Source: CAZPQM01 sp964588995
Lineage (GTDB): Bacteria > Pseudomonadota > Alphaproteobacteria > Rickettsiales > UBA8987
DNA: 51,583 nucleotides
Reading direction: 5' to 3'
Assembly: GCA_964588995.1 (NCBI GenBank)
Contig: CAZPQM010000015.1
Coordinates: 1-51,583 of the forward strand
Shown: piece after piece, positions 17,325-25,449 of the stretch
Layout: every line of letters begins with the position of its first letter
How positions within the stretch are numbered: position 1 is the first letter of the stretch
The notes under the pieces: model-generated
Seen by the model: only the letters and a program-made list of their open reading frames with translations
Told to the model about the DNA's origin: nothing
Database searches by the model: none
Position numbers and translations under genes: made by a program

Positions 17325-18284
17325 CTAAGCGGCCTTTTTCTCTGAGACAAGCTCTTTGAAGACTTCTTCAAGGTCGGGCTCTTCGGTCGAGAGGTCCTTA
17401 ATAGAAAAACCGGCTTCCTTTACCAGATGGAGTAATTCTTCGATGGATGTATCTTCCGGCGAGTATTGCAGGGCGAAGCTGGTTTCGTCCAGCTGTTCGG
17501 CATCATAGGGTTTGAGGCTCTCGGGCATTTGTGTAATCGGATCATCAACGCGGAACATCATCCGTTTCTGATTCATGGTCAGCATGAGGTTATCTTTGCT
17601 GTCATTGGCGATCACGCGGCCGTGGTTGATAATGCTGATATGGTCGCAGAGTTCTTCCGCTTCCTCAAGATAATGGGTTGTGAGTAGGATGGTGATGCCG
17701 CTTGCGTTCAGTTCGCGGACATATTCCCAGAGTTGCGTGCGAAGCTCCACATCCACCCCGGCGGTCGGTTCGTCAAGTACGATGATGGGAGGGCTGTGCA
17801 CCATAGCTTTGGCAATTAGCACGCGGCGTTTCATCCCCCCGGAGAGGCGGCGGGAATTTAGCTTAGCCTTATCCGCAAGGTGCAGCGCGTTTAGAAGCTC
17901 CTGCGTGCGGCGCTTTGCGTGCGGGATACCATAATAGCCGGCATGATAATCGAGCATTTCTTCAATCGGAAAGAATGGATCGAGCATCACTTCCTGCGGC
18001 ACCACTCCAATGCGTTTCCGGGTTTCGCGGGCATCGACATCCTGATCTACTCCGTCGATAATAACTTTACCACTGGATTTGTTTACGAGCCCCGCCATAA
18101 TATTAATCAAGGTCGATTTACCGGCACCATTGGGACCAAGTAGCCCGTAAAAGGCGCCGCGCTTGATTTGCAGGTCAACATCAATCAGCGCATGCTTGCG
18201 CGAGCCTTCGGCTTTACCCTTGCCTTTTGCGTCGTAGATTTTATTCAGCTTGGTGATGTCGATAGCAAGATCGGTCATAATCAT
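17325..18284 (-). CDS. ABC-2 type transporter ATP-binding protein (YadG-like)
   Basis: A 319-residue ATPase subunit of an ABC-2 type exporter. Motifs: Walker A GLLGPNGAGKSTLINIM, Q-loop VVPQEVMLDPFF, signature RLSGGMKRRVLIAKAM, Walker B IIVLDEPTAGVD and switch LLTTHYLEEAEEL. The roughly 80-residue C-terminal extension is typical for YadG/CcmA-type ATPases. A second in-frame ATG at 18278 (MTDLAIDI) is also plausible. The expected ABC-2 permease is not adjacent; the permease at 23829 is 5 kb away on the other strand and there is no evidence that they pair. It is divergent from the Tim44-domain gene, with the shared promoter region at 18285-18366. The substrate is unknown. Confidence 0.88.
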   Translation of the reverse strand: MIMTDLAIDITKLNKIYDAKGKGKAEGSRKHALIDVDLQIKRGAFYGLLGPNGAGKSTLINIMAGLVNKSSGKVIIDGVDQDVDARETRKRIGVVPQEVMLDPFFPIEEMLDYHAGYYGIPHAKRRTQELLNALHLADKAKLNSRRLSGGMKRRVLIAKAMVHSPPIIVLDEPTAGVDVELRTQLWEYVRELNASGITILLTTHYLEEAEELCDHISIINHGRVIANDSKDNLMLTMNQKRMMFRVDDPITQMPESLKPYDAEQLDETSFALQYSPEDTSIEELLHLVKEAGFSIKDLSTEEPDLEEVFKELVSEKKAA

Positions 18285-18366
18285 ATTTTCTCTTTAGTTT
18301 TACTTGGATTCTGCCTTCATACACCTTATGTTACCGGGTGAACATCATAAAGTGTACAGAGGCATC

Positions 18367-19053
18367 ATGGACGGAGTTCCCTACGCAGATATTCTTTTCT
18401 TAATGGCGTTAGCCGTGTTTATTTTCTACAAGCTGTTCAATTCGTTCGGCAAAAATGACGGCACGGAAGAGCGGCTGAAAGAGCGGCTGGAGCGCATGGC
18501 GGAGGAGCAGCAAAAGCAGAAAACCGCCGATAAAGCGGAAGAGACCGTGGTGCATCCGAAAAAAGCGCGCACATCACAGGCCGAGCCGGAGCCGCTTATT
18601 ACCGATGCGGCGCTGCGCACGAAAATTGACAAGATCAAAGCGGTCGATCCGAATTTTTCGCTCGCAGAATTTATGCAGGGCGCTAAAGTTGCGTTTGAAA
18701 TGATCGTAGAAGCATATTCGCAGGAAAACCGTGATGTGCTGAAAGATTTGCTGGCGGAAGACGTTTTCAAAGCATTCGAGAAAGACATCACCTCGCGTGA
18801 GAAAAAAGGGCTGGATATGGATGTCACGCTGATTGCCTTCTTATCGCAGGAGCTGACTGGTGCTACTCTGCGTGGGAATAAGGCCAAGCTGACGATCGAC
18901 TTCAAAACCGAGCAGGTACGTGTTGTGAAGGACGACGAGGGCAACATCGTTGAAGGTGATGTCTCTGAAATCGAAGTGATCGAGGATCGCTGGACGTTTG
19001 CGCGCGACCTGAAATCACCGAATCCGAACTGGATGGTTGTGGATACGGAGTAA
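18367..19053 (+). CDS. Tim44-domain inner-membrane protein
   Basis: 228 residues from the ATG at 18367, which has AGAGG 6 bases upstream; an in-frame start at 18304 would add 21 residues before the membrane helix. The N-terminus has one membrane segment (YADILFLMALAVFIFYKLF). A charged coiled linker of about 70 residues follows, and then the Tim44/TimA domain (SLAEFMQGAKVAFEMIVEAY, LLAEDVFKAFEKDI, through IEDRWTFARDLKSPNPNW). Alphaproteobacterial members are relatives of the mitochondrial import-motor subunit Tim44; their own role is not well defined. The stop is followed on the next base by mltA, a gene order seen in other alphaproteobacteria. Confidence 0.9.
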   Translation: MDGVPYADILFLMALAVFIFYKLFNSFGKNDGTEERLKERLERMAEEQQKQKTADKAEETVVHPKKARTSQAEPEPLITDAALRTKIDKIKAVDPNFSLAEFMQGAKVAFEMIVEAYSQENRDVLKDLLAEDVFKAFEKDITSREKKGLDMDVTLIAFLSQELTGATLRGNKAKLTIDFKTEQVRVVKDDEGNIVEGDVSEIEVIEDRWTFARDLKSPNPNWMVVDTE

Positions 19054-20154
19054 ATGACGCGTACCCGTTCAGCTTTTTGCGCTTTGATCTGCAGTCTGCT
19101 CGTTGCTTGCGGCGCGCCGACGCCGCCTGAGCCGCCGCAACTGGTTTTAGAGCCGGCTACGTTCGACCAGCTTGACGGCTGGGAAACAAGCTATCGCCCC
19201 GGTGCGGCGGAGGCCTTTAAGCGAACCTGCGATCATTTTGCGAGAAAACCACCAGAAGCCGAGCTGAAATTTTTTGCCGGGCAGGTGCGGGACTGGTTAC
19301 CGGCATGCCGTGCGCTAAATAAGGATATTCTGGCAAAGGATAATGTAACTCAGGCGGAGTGGGATCGCTTTATCCGTACCTATTTTACCCCGTATCAGGT
19401 GACTAATCACGGCTTCGAGAAAGGTTTATTTACCGGCTATTTCGAGCTTGAGCTGCACGGCAGTACGCAACCGAGTGAACGTTTCCGCCATGCGATCTAC
19501 CGTGTACCTGAGCCCATGAACAAGCCGTTTTATAGCCGTGGAGAGATTGATCGCGGTGCGCTGGAGGGTAAGGGGCTTGAGCTTGCCTATGTGGATGATC
19601 CGGTGCGGTTATTTTTCCTGCATATTCAGGGGTCGGGCAGGGTGCGGCTGGAAGATGGCTCGGTCATGCGGGTTGGCTACGCGGCGCAGAACGGGCACGA
19701 TTATCATTCGATCGGGAAATTGCTGCTCGAGCATGATGTGATGGAGAAGGACGAGATGAGCGCGCCCGCGCTGAAGGACTGGCTCTATCGTCATGATTGC
19801 CATATGCGGCGCGTGTTTGACCATAACCCGTCCTATATTTTCTTCCGGGAGCTTGAGGGGGAGGATCAGGGGCCGATTGGTGCAATGGGCTTGCCGCTCG
19901 TTGCCGAGCATTCACTCGCGGTGGATGATGCATTCATGCCATACGGTGTACCGGTCTGGCTGGAAACCACGCTGCCGCATGAGACACCTTATCAGCGCTT
20001 TATGATGACGCAGGATACAGGCGGGGCGATCAAAGGCCCGGTGCGTGGCGATATTTTCTTCGGCGCGGGTGAGTGGGCGGAGCAGGTCGCCGGGCATATG
20101 CAGAATCAAGGCAGTTATTATGTGTTACTACCGAGGGTTATAGCAGAGCTTTAG
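19054..20154 (+). CDS. mltA: Membrane-bound lytic murein transglycosylase A (MltA)
   Basis: MltA cleaves the beta-1,4 bond between MurNAc and GlcNAc in peptidoglycan, leaving a 1,6-anhydro end. The protein is 366 residues with a lipoprotein signal (lipobox LLVAC, Cys19). The MltA beta domain follows, with FTGYFELELHGS, KPFYSRGEIDRGAL, FFLHIQGSGRVRLEDG and GYAAQNGHDYHSIGK. The C-terminal 3D-type domain ends TQDTGGAIKGPVRGDIFFG; the Asp in RGDIFFG is, as I understand the family, the catalytic acid. It is translationally linked to the Tim44-domain gene and overlaps the convergent ModA-like gene by four bases. Localisation: periplasmic face of the outer membrane. Confidence 0.93.
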   Translation: MTRTRSAFCALICSLLVACGAPTPPEPPQLVLEPATFDQLDGWETSYRPGAAEAFKRTCDHFARKPPEAELKFFAGQVRDWLPACRALNKDILAKDNVTQAEWDRFIRTYFTPYQVTNHGFEKGLFTGYFELELHGSTQPSERFRHAIYRVPEPMNKPFYSRGEIDRGALEGKGLELAYVDDPVRLFFLHIQGSGRVRLEDGSVMRVGYAAQNGHDYHSIGKLLLEHDVMEKDEMSAPALKDWLYRHDCHMRRVFDHNPSYIFFRELEGEDQGPIGAMGLPLVAEHSLAVDDAFMPYGVPVWLETTLPHETPYQRFMMTQDTGGAIKGPVRGDIFFGAGEWAEQVAGHMQNQGSYYVLLPRVIAEL

Positions 20155-20936
20155 AGTGCATTATAACCTGTTTCGGTAAAGCGGATTCTAACACGATCAG
20201 ATTTTAAATATTCCAGAAAACGCCTGGCATTCTGCATATTATTACCCGCAACGACGGCACCCTGATAATATATCATTTCATACATGGACTGGGGTATTAC
20301 CGCTAACGGTGTAATATAAGGGTTATTTTTGACGCTGGAGTAATAGACAATACCGCTACCGGCATTGCCCTGTTCAATAAATTTCAGGGTTTGTTCGGCT
20401 GAGCTGCCGCGCATGATAAACGGAGTTACGTCTTCCCATACTCCGAGCCGAATGAGGGCTGCCTCACTCAAAATTCCAAGTGCTGTTGTATTTGCATTGC
20501 CGATGGCCAGCAAGGAATGATCGCTGATTGTATTCAGTAATGTTTTAAGCGGAGTGTTTTTGCCAAACTTCTCATAAATATGGCTGTTCCTGCGCGTTAC
20601 CAGCGCTAGCTGATTACGCGCCAATAGCGAAATGGATTGCACGTCAATAAGGCCCTTTTGTTTTAGCAATCTGATCACGCCGGCATGTTCGGTAATAAAT
20701 AAATCAGCAGGCTCACCCTGGATAACGGAAGCCAATAAGGCGTCCGGTTCGCGATAGGTGATAGAAACGGACACATTTTCAGTAATAGAATATTCACGTG
20801 CTATATCGCCCAGCACATCTACAAGGCTGCTAGAGGCTAGGATGTTAATGGTGGGGCGGATCAGAGATTCCTTGTTGCTAGCCATAGAATCAAAGCTAAG
20901 CAGCATAAATAACAATGTAGCGAAAAGAGCGCGCAT
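20151..20936 (-). CDS. modA: ModA-like molybdate/tungstate-type periplasmic binding protein
   Basis: A 261-residue exported solute-binding protein. The signal peptide is MRALFATLLFMLLSFDSMA. The fold opens INILASSSLVDVLGDIAREY, the ModA strand that donates a serine to the oxyanion. Typical blocks follow: GEPADLFITEHAGVIRLL, LLARNQLALVTRR, LAIGNANTTALGILSEAAL and GNAGSGIVYYSSV. ModA proteins deliver molybdate or tungstate to a ModBC importer, but no modB or modC is nearby. The coding sequence is visibly more AT-rich than mltA, with which it converges and overlaps by 4 bases. It could be an orphan component recruited to another transporter, or bind another oxyanion. Confidence 0.78.
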   Translation of the reverse strand: MRALFATLLFMLLSFDSMASNKESLIRPTINILASSSLVDVLGDIAREYSITENVSVSITYREPDALLASVIQGEPADLFITEHAGVIRLLKQKGLIDVQSISLLARNQLALVTRRNSHIYEKFGKNTPLKTLLNTISDHSLLAIGNANTTALGILSEAALIRLGVWEDVTPFIMRGSSAEQTLKFIEQGNAGSGIVYYSSVKNNPYITPLAVIPQSMYEMIYYQGAVVAGNNMQNARRFLEYLKSDRVRIRFTETGYNAL

Positions 20937-20975
20937 CAGTAATTATTTGCCATATAATGTAGTTTATTATCCAAA

Positions 20976-20999
20976 CTTAACATAATGTATTTAGTTAAG
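20976..20999. promoter_or_regulatory. Dyad CTTAAC-N12-GTTAAG in a divergent intergenic region
   Basis: Perfect 6-base arms at 20976-20981 and 20994-20999 lie in the AT-rich gap between the divergent modA-like and prepilin-peptidase-like genes. The half site resembles half of a CtrA box, but the spacing (12) is wrong for CtrA. It may be an operator for another regulator. Confidence 0.3.
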
Positions 21000-21041
21000 A
21001 ATATAATAAAAAAATCTACTCTCGTGCAGTAAATTGTAAAA

Positions 21042-21749
21042 ATGATTGATGCGATAATTTTGTTTGTATTAGGCCTTTTAATAGGAAGCTTCGCTTCGGC
21101 TGTTGCTTATCGGTTGCCGCGAGGTGAGGATTTTGTATTGAGCCGCTCTCGTTGCCCGAAGTGCGGACATACATTAGCTGCTATTGACTTAATACCTTTA
21201 GTATCCTGGCTAGTGCAGGGTGGGAAATGTCGTTACTGCAAAACGGAGTATGGTGTTCGTTATTTGTTTTTAGAGCTGGGGTTCGCTTTTAGTTATGGTT
21301 GGATCGGTTATTTCTTTTCTGAACCCTTTGTAGTTCTTCTTTTTTGTGTTGCTATTTTTATTGCTTATCTCGCGGTTCTAATGCGCTTTATGGATAACGT
21401 GACATTTCCATTAGGCATTACAGCTTACCTTCTTTGTGGTGTAATGTTTTCTGTTTATCAAGAGCAGCTTCATGGTTTGCAAGCCATCATTAGCATCATA
21501 GCCGTAGGTCTTACGCTTTATCAGCGTTTTGTTTCCAGAAATGTGGAATGGCCTTTGCAATTGGGTTTGGTGTTATCTCCTTTTATATGGCTATCACTTC
21601 CGCAGGCTGTTTATGTTGTTTTATTTTTAGCGTTGATTGGTTTTTTGCACGCGCAGGTTTCTATTTTTAAATGTAAAAAATCTATTTCTTCAGAGGCGGT
21701 TATGCTTTTTACGTTGGGATATTTGTGTCTTGAACATGCTTTTTTATGA
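21042..21749 (+). CDS. Prepilin peptidase-like membrane protein lacking the GxGD motif
   Basis: 235 residues. The N-terminal half is the A24_N domain: GLLIGSFASAVAYRLPRGED and the two cysteine pairs CPKC and CRYC that bind zinc in PilD, separated by the LIPLVSWL helix. In full prepilin peptidases two aspartates in membrane helices do the cleavage. Here only a weak candidate for the first is present (RFMD, Asp118), and the second motif (GxGDxK) is absent from the hydrophobic C-terminal half. It may therefore keep only the methyltransferase-related or structural part, or be degenerate. The gene is AT-rich, with an MshL-type secretin gene next on the same strand after a 108-base gap. No pilin, ATPase or platform gene is in the window. 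Confidence 0.72.
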   Translation: MIDAIILFVLGLLIGSFASAVAYRLPRGEDFVLSRSRCPKCGHTLAAIDLIPLVSWLVQGGKCRYCKTEYGVRYLFLELGFAFSYGWIGYFFSEPFVVLLFCVAIFIAYLAVLMRFMDNVTFPLGITAYLLCGVMFSVYQEQLHGLQAIISIIAVGLTLYQRFVSRNVEWPLQLGLVLSPFIWLSLPQAVYVVLFLALIGFLHAQVSIFKCKKSISSEAVMLFTLGYLCLEHAFL

Positions 21750-21786
21750 AAAAAGCATGTCGGTGTAGTAAATAGCGTTCTGACTA

Positions 21787-21815
21787 TTGACCTTTAGTTG
21801 CAGGCGGCATAAAAC
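21787..21815 (+). promoter_or_regulatory. Predicted promoter for the secretin gene
   Basis: TTGACC (21787-21792) and TAAAAC (21810-21815) are spaced by 17 bases, 42 bases before the secretin GTG start. The match to the -35 is strong and to the -10 moderate. It lies just outside the prepilin-peptidase-like gene, so the secretin operon may have its own promoter. Confidence 0.45.
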
Positions 21816-21857
21816 GAGGGGATAGGTAGAAAGTGCTGGGGTTAGGTTTATTCCGAC

Positions 21858-23807
21858 GTGAATCAATTCGTGACGTTAAGACATCTGAAGCTAATTACTC
21901 TTACCGCGATCATCGCAGTCAGCACCTCTTCGTGCTACCAACACGTTAAGAAGAATCCTTACAGCGAAACCAGCGATTACAATAAAATTAATGAGGCGCG
22001 CCAAAATGGTTGGATGGGTGATAAGGGTGATACCGAAGCTCAAGAATCTCCTGCTAAAACTAAGGGAGGTTTAAAAGAAAAAATTGATAAACTGGCGCAG
22101 AAAGACATTATTGATCCGCGTGGTGGGTTGTCTCGCAAGGATTACAATGAGTTATTTCATCCTGACGGTTTGGGGCAGACGCCTTCTTTTTTTGCTGCAG
22201 ATAAGCAAAAAGGGCTACAGCTTCCTGGCCTGAATCAGCTCATGGCGGAGCCTGAAAAACCAAAGCTGGCGAATGATAAACGTGTTAGCATTTCAGTGAC
22301 GGAAGATGTGCCGCTGAAGGATGTGATTATCGAATTGGCACGCCGTGCCGACGTGGATGTAGAGGTTGATCCAGGGATTGAGGGTGGTGTTATTCTGAGG
22401 ATGAAAGACCGTCCATTTACTGAGGTGATAGATCGTATTTCGGAACTGGCCGGGTTAACATATGGGATTAATGATGGTGTCTTGAGGATTGAACGAGATG
22501 TTCCCGTGATTCGTAACTACCGGCTTAATTTGCTTAATCAGGTGCGGACATCGAATAGCTCTGTAACTATAAATACGAACCTGCTTGGAAGTAGTAGCGG
22601 AGGAGCTGAGGGAGGTAGTTTTAGTAGTGGTTCTAACAGTCAGCTTACATCTTCTTCTGAAAATGGTGATATGTGGGCTGTAATAGAATTAGGAGTTAAT
22701 AATATTCTTCAGCAATATTCTACCAATATGATTCAGGAGGAGGTCGCTGGGGTTGCACCCCCACCTCCAACCCCTGCCGAACAAGGTACGGAGGGGGTAA
22801 GTCAGGATTCGTTACTCATCCCAGGTCAGAGCGCTATATTATCTGCTAATCGTCAGGCAGGGTTGCTTTCTATATTTGCTACAAAACGTCAGCATAAAGC
22901 TATCAAGCAATATCTCGATCAGGTTCAAATGGCGCATTCTTCACAAGTGTTGATCGAAGCAAAAATACTTGAAGTCAGTCTTAATGATGAGTACCGAAGC
23001 GGTATTGACTGGAGCTTCCTGAACAGAGACGGAGCGGACTTTTCCTTATCTAGCAATTTTGATGATTTGGAGCTTGATGCTAACCAATCGGATCAGATAT
23101 TCTCGTTGGGCATTCTACCTACAGAGCTCTTCGGTATTCAAAACACCTCCATTGAAGCAACTTTGGACCTGGTGCAAGAGTTTGGAGTTACACGTACGCT
23201 TTCGAGCCCACGCTTGCATGCCATGAATAACCAATATGCAGTTCTTACCTTTGCTGAAAATTTTGTCTACTTCGAGCTTGATGTTGAGGAGGAAGAGACG
23301 GAGGATAGTGGAGGTGATCCGATCAGAACGCTCACTGTTACGAGTGAAATAAGAACCATCCCGGTTGGTGTTCTTCTCGCATTACAGCCATCGATTGATC
23401 TGGCACGTGATGAAATTGTGATGAACGTACGACCCACACTATCGCGCATCACTAATTTTGTGACTGATCCAGGTGTTTCACTGATTGCTGCTCAAAATAA
23501 CGTCAATATATCTTCGGAAATTCCAGTAGTAGAAATACGCGAATTGGATTCTGTGCTAAGGCTTAAGAGTGGAGAAGTTATGGTTATCGGCGGTTTGATG
23601 GAAGAACGTTCGGTGAATGAAGATACTGGTGTGCCGGGCGTCGCAGATGTGCCGGTAGTTGGAAATGCCTTCAAAAAGGTGCTTAAGGATACTGACACCG
23701 TTGAAACAGTCATATTTATCAAGGCTACTATTATTCCAGGTGAGGGTGTCAGTGTAGAGGATGAGATGTTCTTCAAAAAGTTTGCTACAGGTCGAAAAGC
23801 GTTTTAA
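21858..23807 (+). CDS. mshL: MshL/PilQ-type outer-membrane secretin lipoprotein
   Basis: A 649-residue secretin that would form the outer-membrane ring of a type IV pilus or type II secretion system. It starts with GTG; no ATG lies near the signal peptide. The N-terminus ends in a lipobox-like STSSC (Cys26). An N0/STN-type domain follows (VSISVTEDVPLKDVIIELARR), then NYRLNLLNQVRTS with a Ser/Gly-rich stretch typical of MshL. The secretin core runs from VLIEAKILEVSLNDEY to RTLSSPRLHAMNNQYA and the C-terminal signature LKSGEVMVIGGLMEERSV with GVPGVADVPVVG. The rest of a pilus or secretion machine is not in the window. It lies 21 bases before the permease gene and may head that operon. Confidence 0.9.
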   Translation: MNQFVTLRHLKLITLTAIIAVSTSSCYQHVKKNPYSETSDYNKINEARQNGWMGDKGDTEAQESPAKTKGGLKEKIDKLAQKDIIDPRGGLSRKDYNELFHPDGLGQTPSFFAADKQKGLQLPGLNQLMAEPEKPKLANDKRVSISVTEDVPLKDVIIELARRADVDVEVDPGIEGGVILRMKDRPFTEVIDRISELAGLTYGINDGVLRIERDVPVIRNYRLNLLNQVRTSNSSVTINTNLLGSSSGGAEGGSFSSGSNSQLTSSSENGDMWAVIELGVNNILQQYSTNMIQEEVAGVAPPPPTPAEQGTEGVSQDSLLIPGQSAILSANRQAGLLSIFATKRQHKAIKQYLDQVQMAHSSQVLIEAKILEVSLNDEYRSGIDWSFLNRDGADFSLSSNFDDLELDANQSDQIFSLGILPTELFGIQNTSIEATLDLVQEFGVTRTLSSPRLHAMNNQYAVLTFAENFVYFELDVEEEETEDSGGDPIRTLTVTSEIRTIPVGVLLALQPSIDLARDEIVMNVRPTLSRITNFVTDPGVSLIAAQNNVNISSEIPVVEIRELDSVLRLKSGEVMVIGGLMEERSVNEDTGVPGVADVPVVGNAFKKVLKDTDTVETVIFIKATIIPGEGVSVEDEMFFKKFATGRKAF

Positions 23808-23828
23808 TTCTCGCGGAGCGTATAAAAT

Positions 23829-24599
23829 ATGCGTACCACCATTAAATATATTGTTTTGACAGCGATACGGGATTGGCTCTTTCCCGGTATTTTTTTAGCT
23901 CTGCTAGCGGGTTTTTTATTGGCCTCTTTCTTAGGGGATAATGCGCTTGTGGAGCCCGAGCAGATGAAAATTGTTTATATTGCCGGCATGTCCCGCATTA
24001 TCCTGCATGTTGGTTTAATTGTCTTTGTCTGCTTTCATGTACGCCGCATGTTTGAAAGTCGGGAGATTGAAGTGTTTCTGTCCCGTCCCATCTCACGCAC
24101 GGCCTTTGTCATTTCCTATTGGCTTGGTTTTTGCGCTTTAGGTTTTTTGTTGGTTGTACCAGTCATATTAGCGCTTATGGCGCTATTGCCTGTTGATGCA
24201 GTAGGGGGCACCGTTTGGTCGATCAGCGTGCTGATGGAGGCTTTCATCGTAATCGCATTTGCACTATTTGCGTCCCTTATTCTCAAAAGCGCTGTCAGTA
24301 GTGTGTTGCTTTGCTTCGGTTTTTATATTGCCGCGCGGATGATGGGTTTTTTTCTGTACATTGTCGAAGGGGTAGGGGTGACGGATACAACTACGATTGG
24401 AAAGATTGCAGAGAAATTGCTAGTAGTTGTGTCGATGATTATGCCGCGGCTGGACCAGTATGGGCTGAGTGAATGGTTGATTTACGGCATTAAGGCAGAG
24501 CAGCACGGGGTAATAGGATTAGTGCTCGTACAGTCGCTTATTATTTTACCCCTTTTGCTTGCCTGCGCCGTATACGACTTTAAACGCAAGCAGTTCTGA
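23829..24599 (+). CDS. ABC-2-like multi-spanning membrane permease
   Basis: A 256-residue integral membrane protein with six or seven hydrophobic segments, starting IFLALLAGFLLASFLG. The first cytoplasmic loop has RRMFESREIEVFLSRPISRTAFVISYWLG, a pattern common to ABC-2/NosY-type permeases, where the segment contacts the ATPase. No ATPase gene adjoins it, which is odd for the family; the ATPase at 17325-18284 is a conceivable but unsupported partner. It begins 21 bases after the secretin, and its stop TGA shares one base with the next ATG, so the downstream gene is coupled to it. The substrate is unknown. Confidence 0.68.
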   Translation: MRTTIKYIVLTAIRDWLFPGIFLALLAGFLLASFLGDNALVEPEQMKIVYIAGMSRIILHVGLIVFVCFHVRRMFESREIEVFLSRPISRTAFVISYWLGFCALGFLLVVPVILALMALLPVDAVGGTVWSISVLMEAFIVIAFALFASLILKSAVSSVLLCFGFYIAARMMGFFLYIVEGVGVTDTTTIGKIAEKLLVVVSMIMPRLDQYGLSEWLIYGIKAEQHGVIGLVLVQSLIILPLLLACAVYDFKRKQF

Positions 24600-25435
24600 T
24601 GACGACCACTAAGACAGTGTATGATAAAAAACGAGATGTAGTTCTCGTCATGCTTTTATTAATTGCGCAAATTTTCTTTTGGTACGGTATTCGCTTTACC
24701 GCTTCTGATGGTGAAGAGCATATTTTATGGGCCGGTACGAAAACCATAAAGCCGGATCTGCGGGTTGTACCCCCTGTTCCAGGTGAGAAGCTCGTGCGCG
24801 CCATGGCACTCGGTGATGAACAGTTTTATTTCCGCGCTGCGGGATTTCGTTTACAGAATGCCGGAGATACGTTTGGACGTGTCACCGCGCTGAAAGACTA
24901 TGATTATAGTCAGTTGTCTGCCTGGTGGAGCATTTTAGATCAGTTAGATCCTGTATCGGACTATATCGCGTCGATGGTAGCGTATTATTTTGGGGCAACA
25001 CAAAACCCCAAAGAGCAGGTGCCTTATGTGGTAGACTATCTGGAGCAGCATGCGGACCGCAACCCGTCAAAAAAATGGTGGTGGTATCATCAGGCGATCT
25101 ATCTGGCTAATGCACGTTTGGAGGATACGGACCGAGCGCTTGAGCTTGCTTATAAACTGGCTTCTTTACCCGATGATTTAGACGTACCGATCTGGACGCG
25201 GCAAATGCCGGCCTTTTTCCTCGAAAAGAAAGGTGATTATGCACAGGCTTGTGCTATTATTATCAATATTCTGGAAAACCGAGACGATCTGGAAGAGGGC
25301 GAGATTCGCTTCATGTATTATTTTATTGCCGAGCGGATTGCCGCAATGGCTACGGCTCAGGAGCAGGGTGAACTGACGGACCTGGATCCGCGCTGTCTTG
25401 CCATGGCTGAACAGTACCAGCAGAATAACCCGTAA
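24599..25435 (+). CDS. One-TM, helical-repeat-like protein of unknown function
   Basis: 278 residues; not assignable to a named family by eye. One membrane helix near the N-terminus (VVLVMLLLIAQIFFWYGI, about 15-32) anchors a mostly soluble remainder. The C-terminal 180 residues look like TPR-type helical pairs: LSAWWSILDQLDPVSDYIASM, WWWYHQAIYLANARLEDTDRALELAYKLAS, ACAIIINILENRDDLEEGEIRFMYYFI. The arrangement suggests a periplasmic scaffold held next to the permease. Its start overlaps the permease stop (TGATG), so the two are almost certainly made together. The downstream AraC-type gene follows after 14 bases. Confidence 0.6.
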   Translation: MTTTKTVYDKKRDVVLVMLLLIAQIFFWYGIRFTASDGEEHILWAGTKTIKPDLRVVPPVPGEKLVRAMALGDEQFYFRAAGFRLQNAGDTFGRVTALKDYDYSQLSAWWSILDQLDPVSDYIASMVAYYFGATQNPKEQVPYVVDYLEQHADRNPSKKWWWYHQAIYLANARLEDTDRALELAYKLASLPDDLDVPIWTRQMPAFFLEKKGDYAQACAIIINILENRDDLEEGEIRFMYYFIAERIAAMATAQEQGELTDLDPRCLAMAEQYQQNNP

Positions 25436-25449
25436 TATCAGGAGGCTGC

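Noticed and set aside
20976..20999. CTTAAC...GTTAAG as a CtrA site
   Set aside because: CtrA needs TTAA repeats in the same direction with a 7-base gap; this is an inverted dyad with 12.
17325..24599. Pairing of the ABC ATPase (17325-18284) with the ABC-2-like permease (23829-24599) as one transporter
   Set aside because: They are on opposite strands, five kilobases apart and in blocks of different base composition; nothing in the sequence links them.
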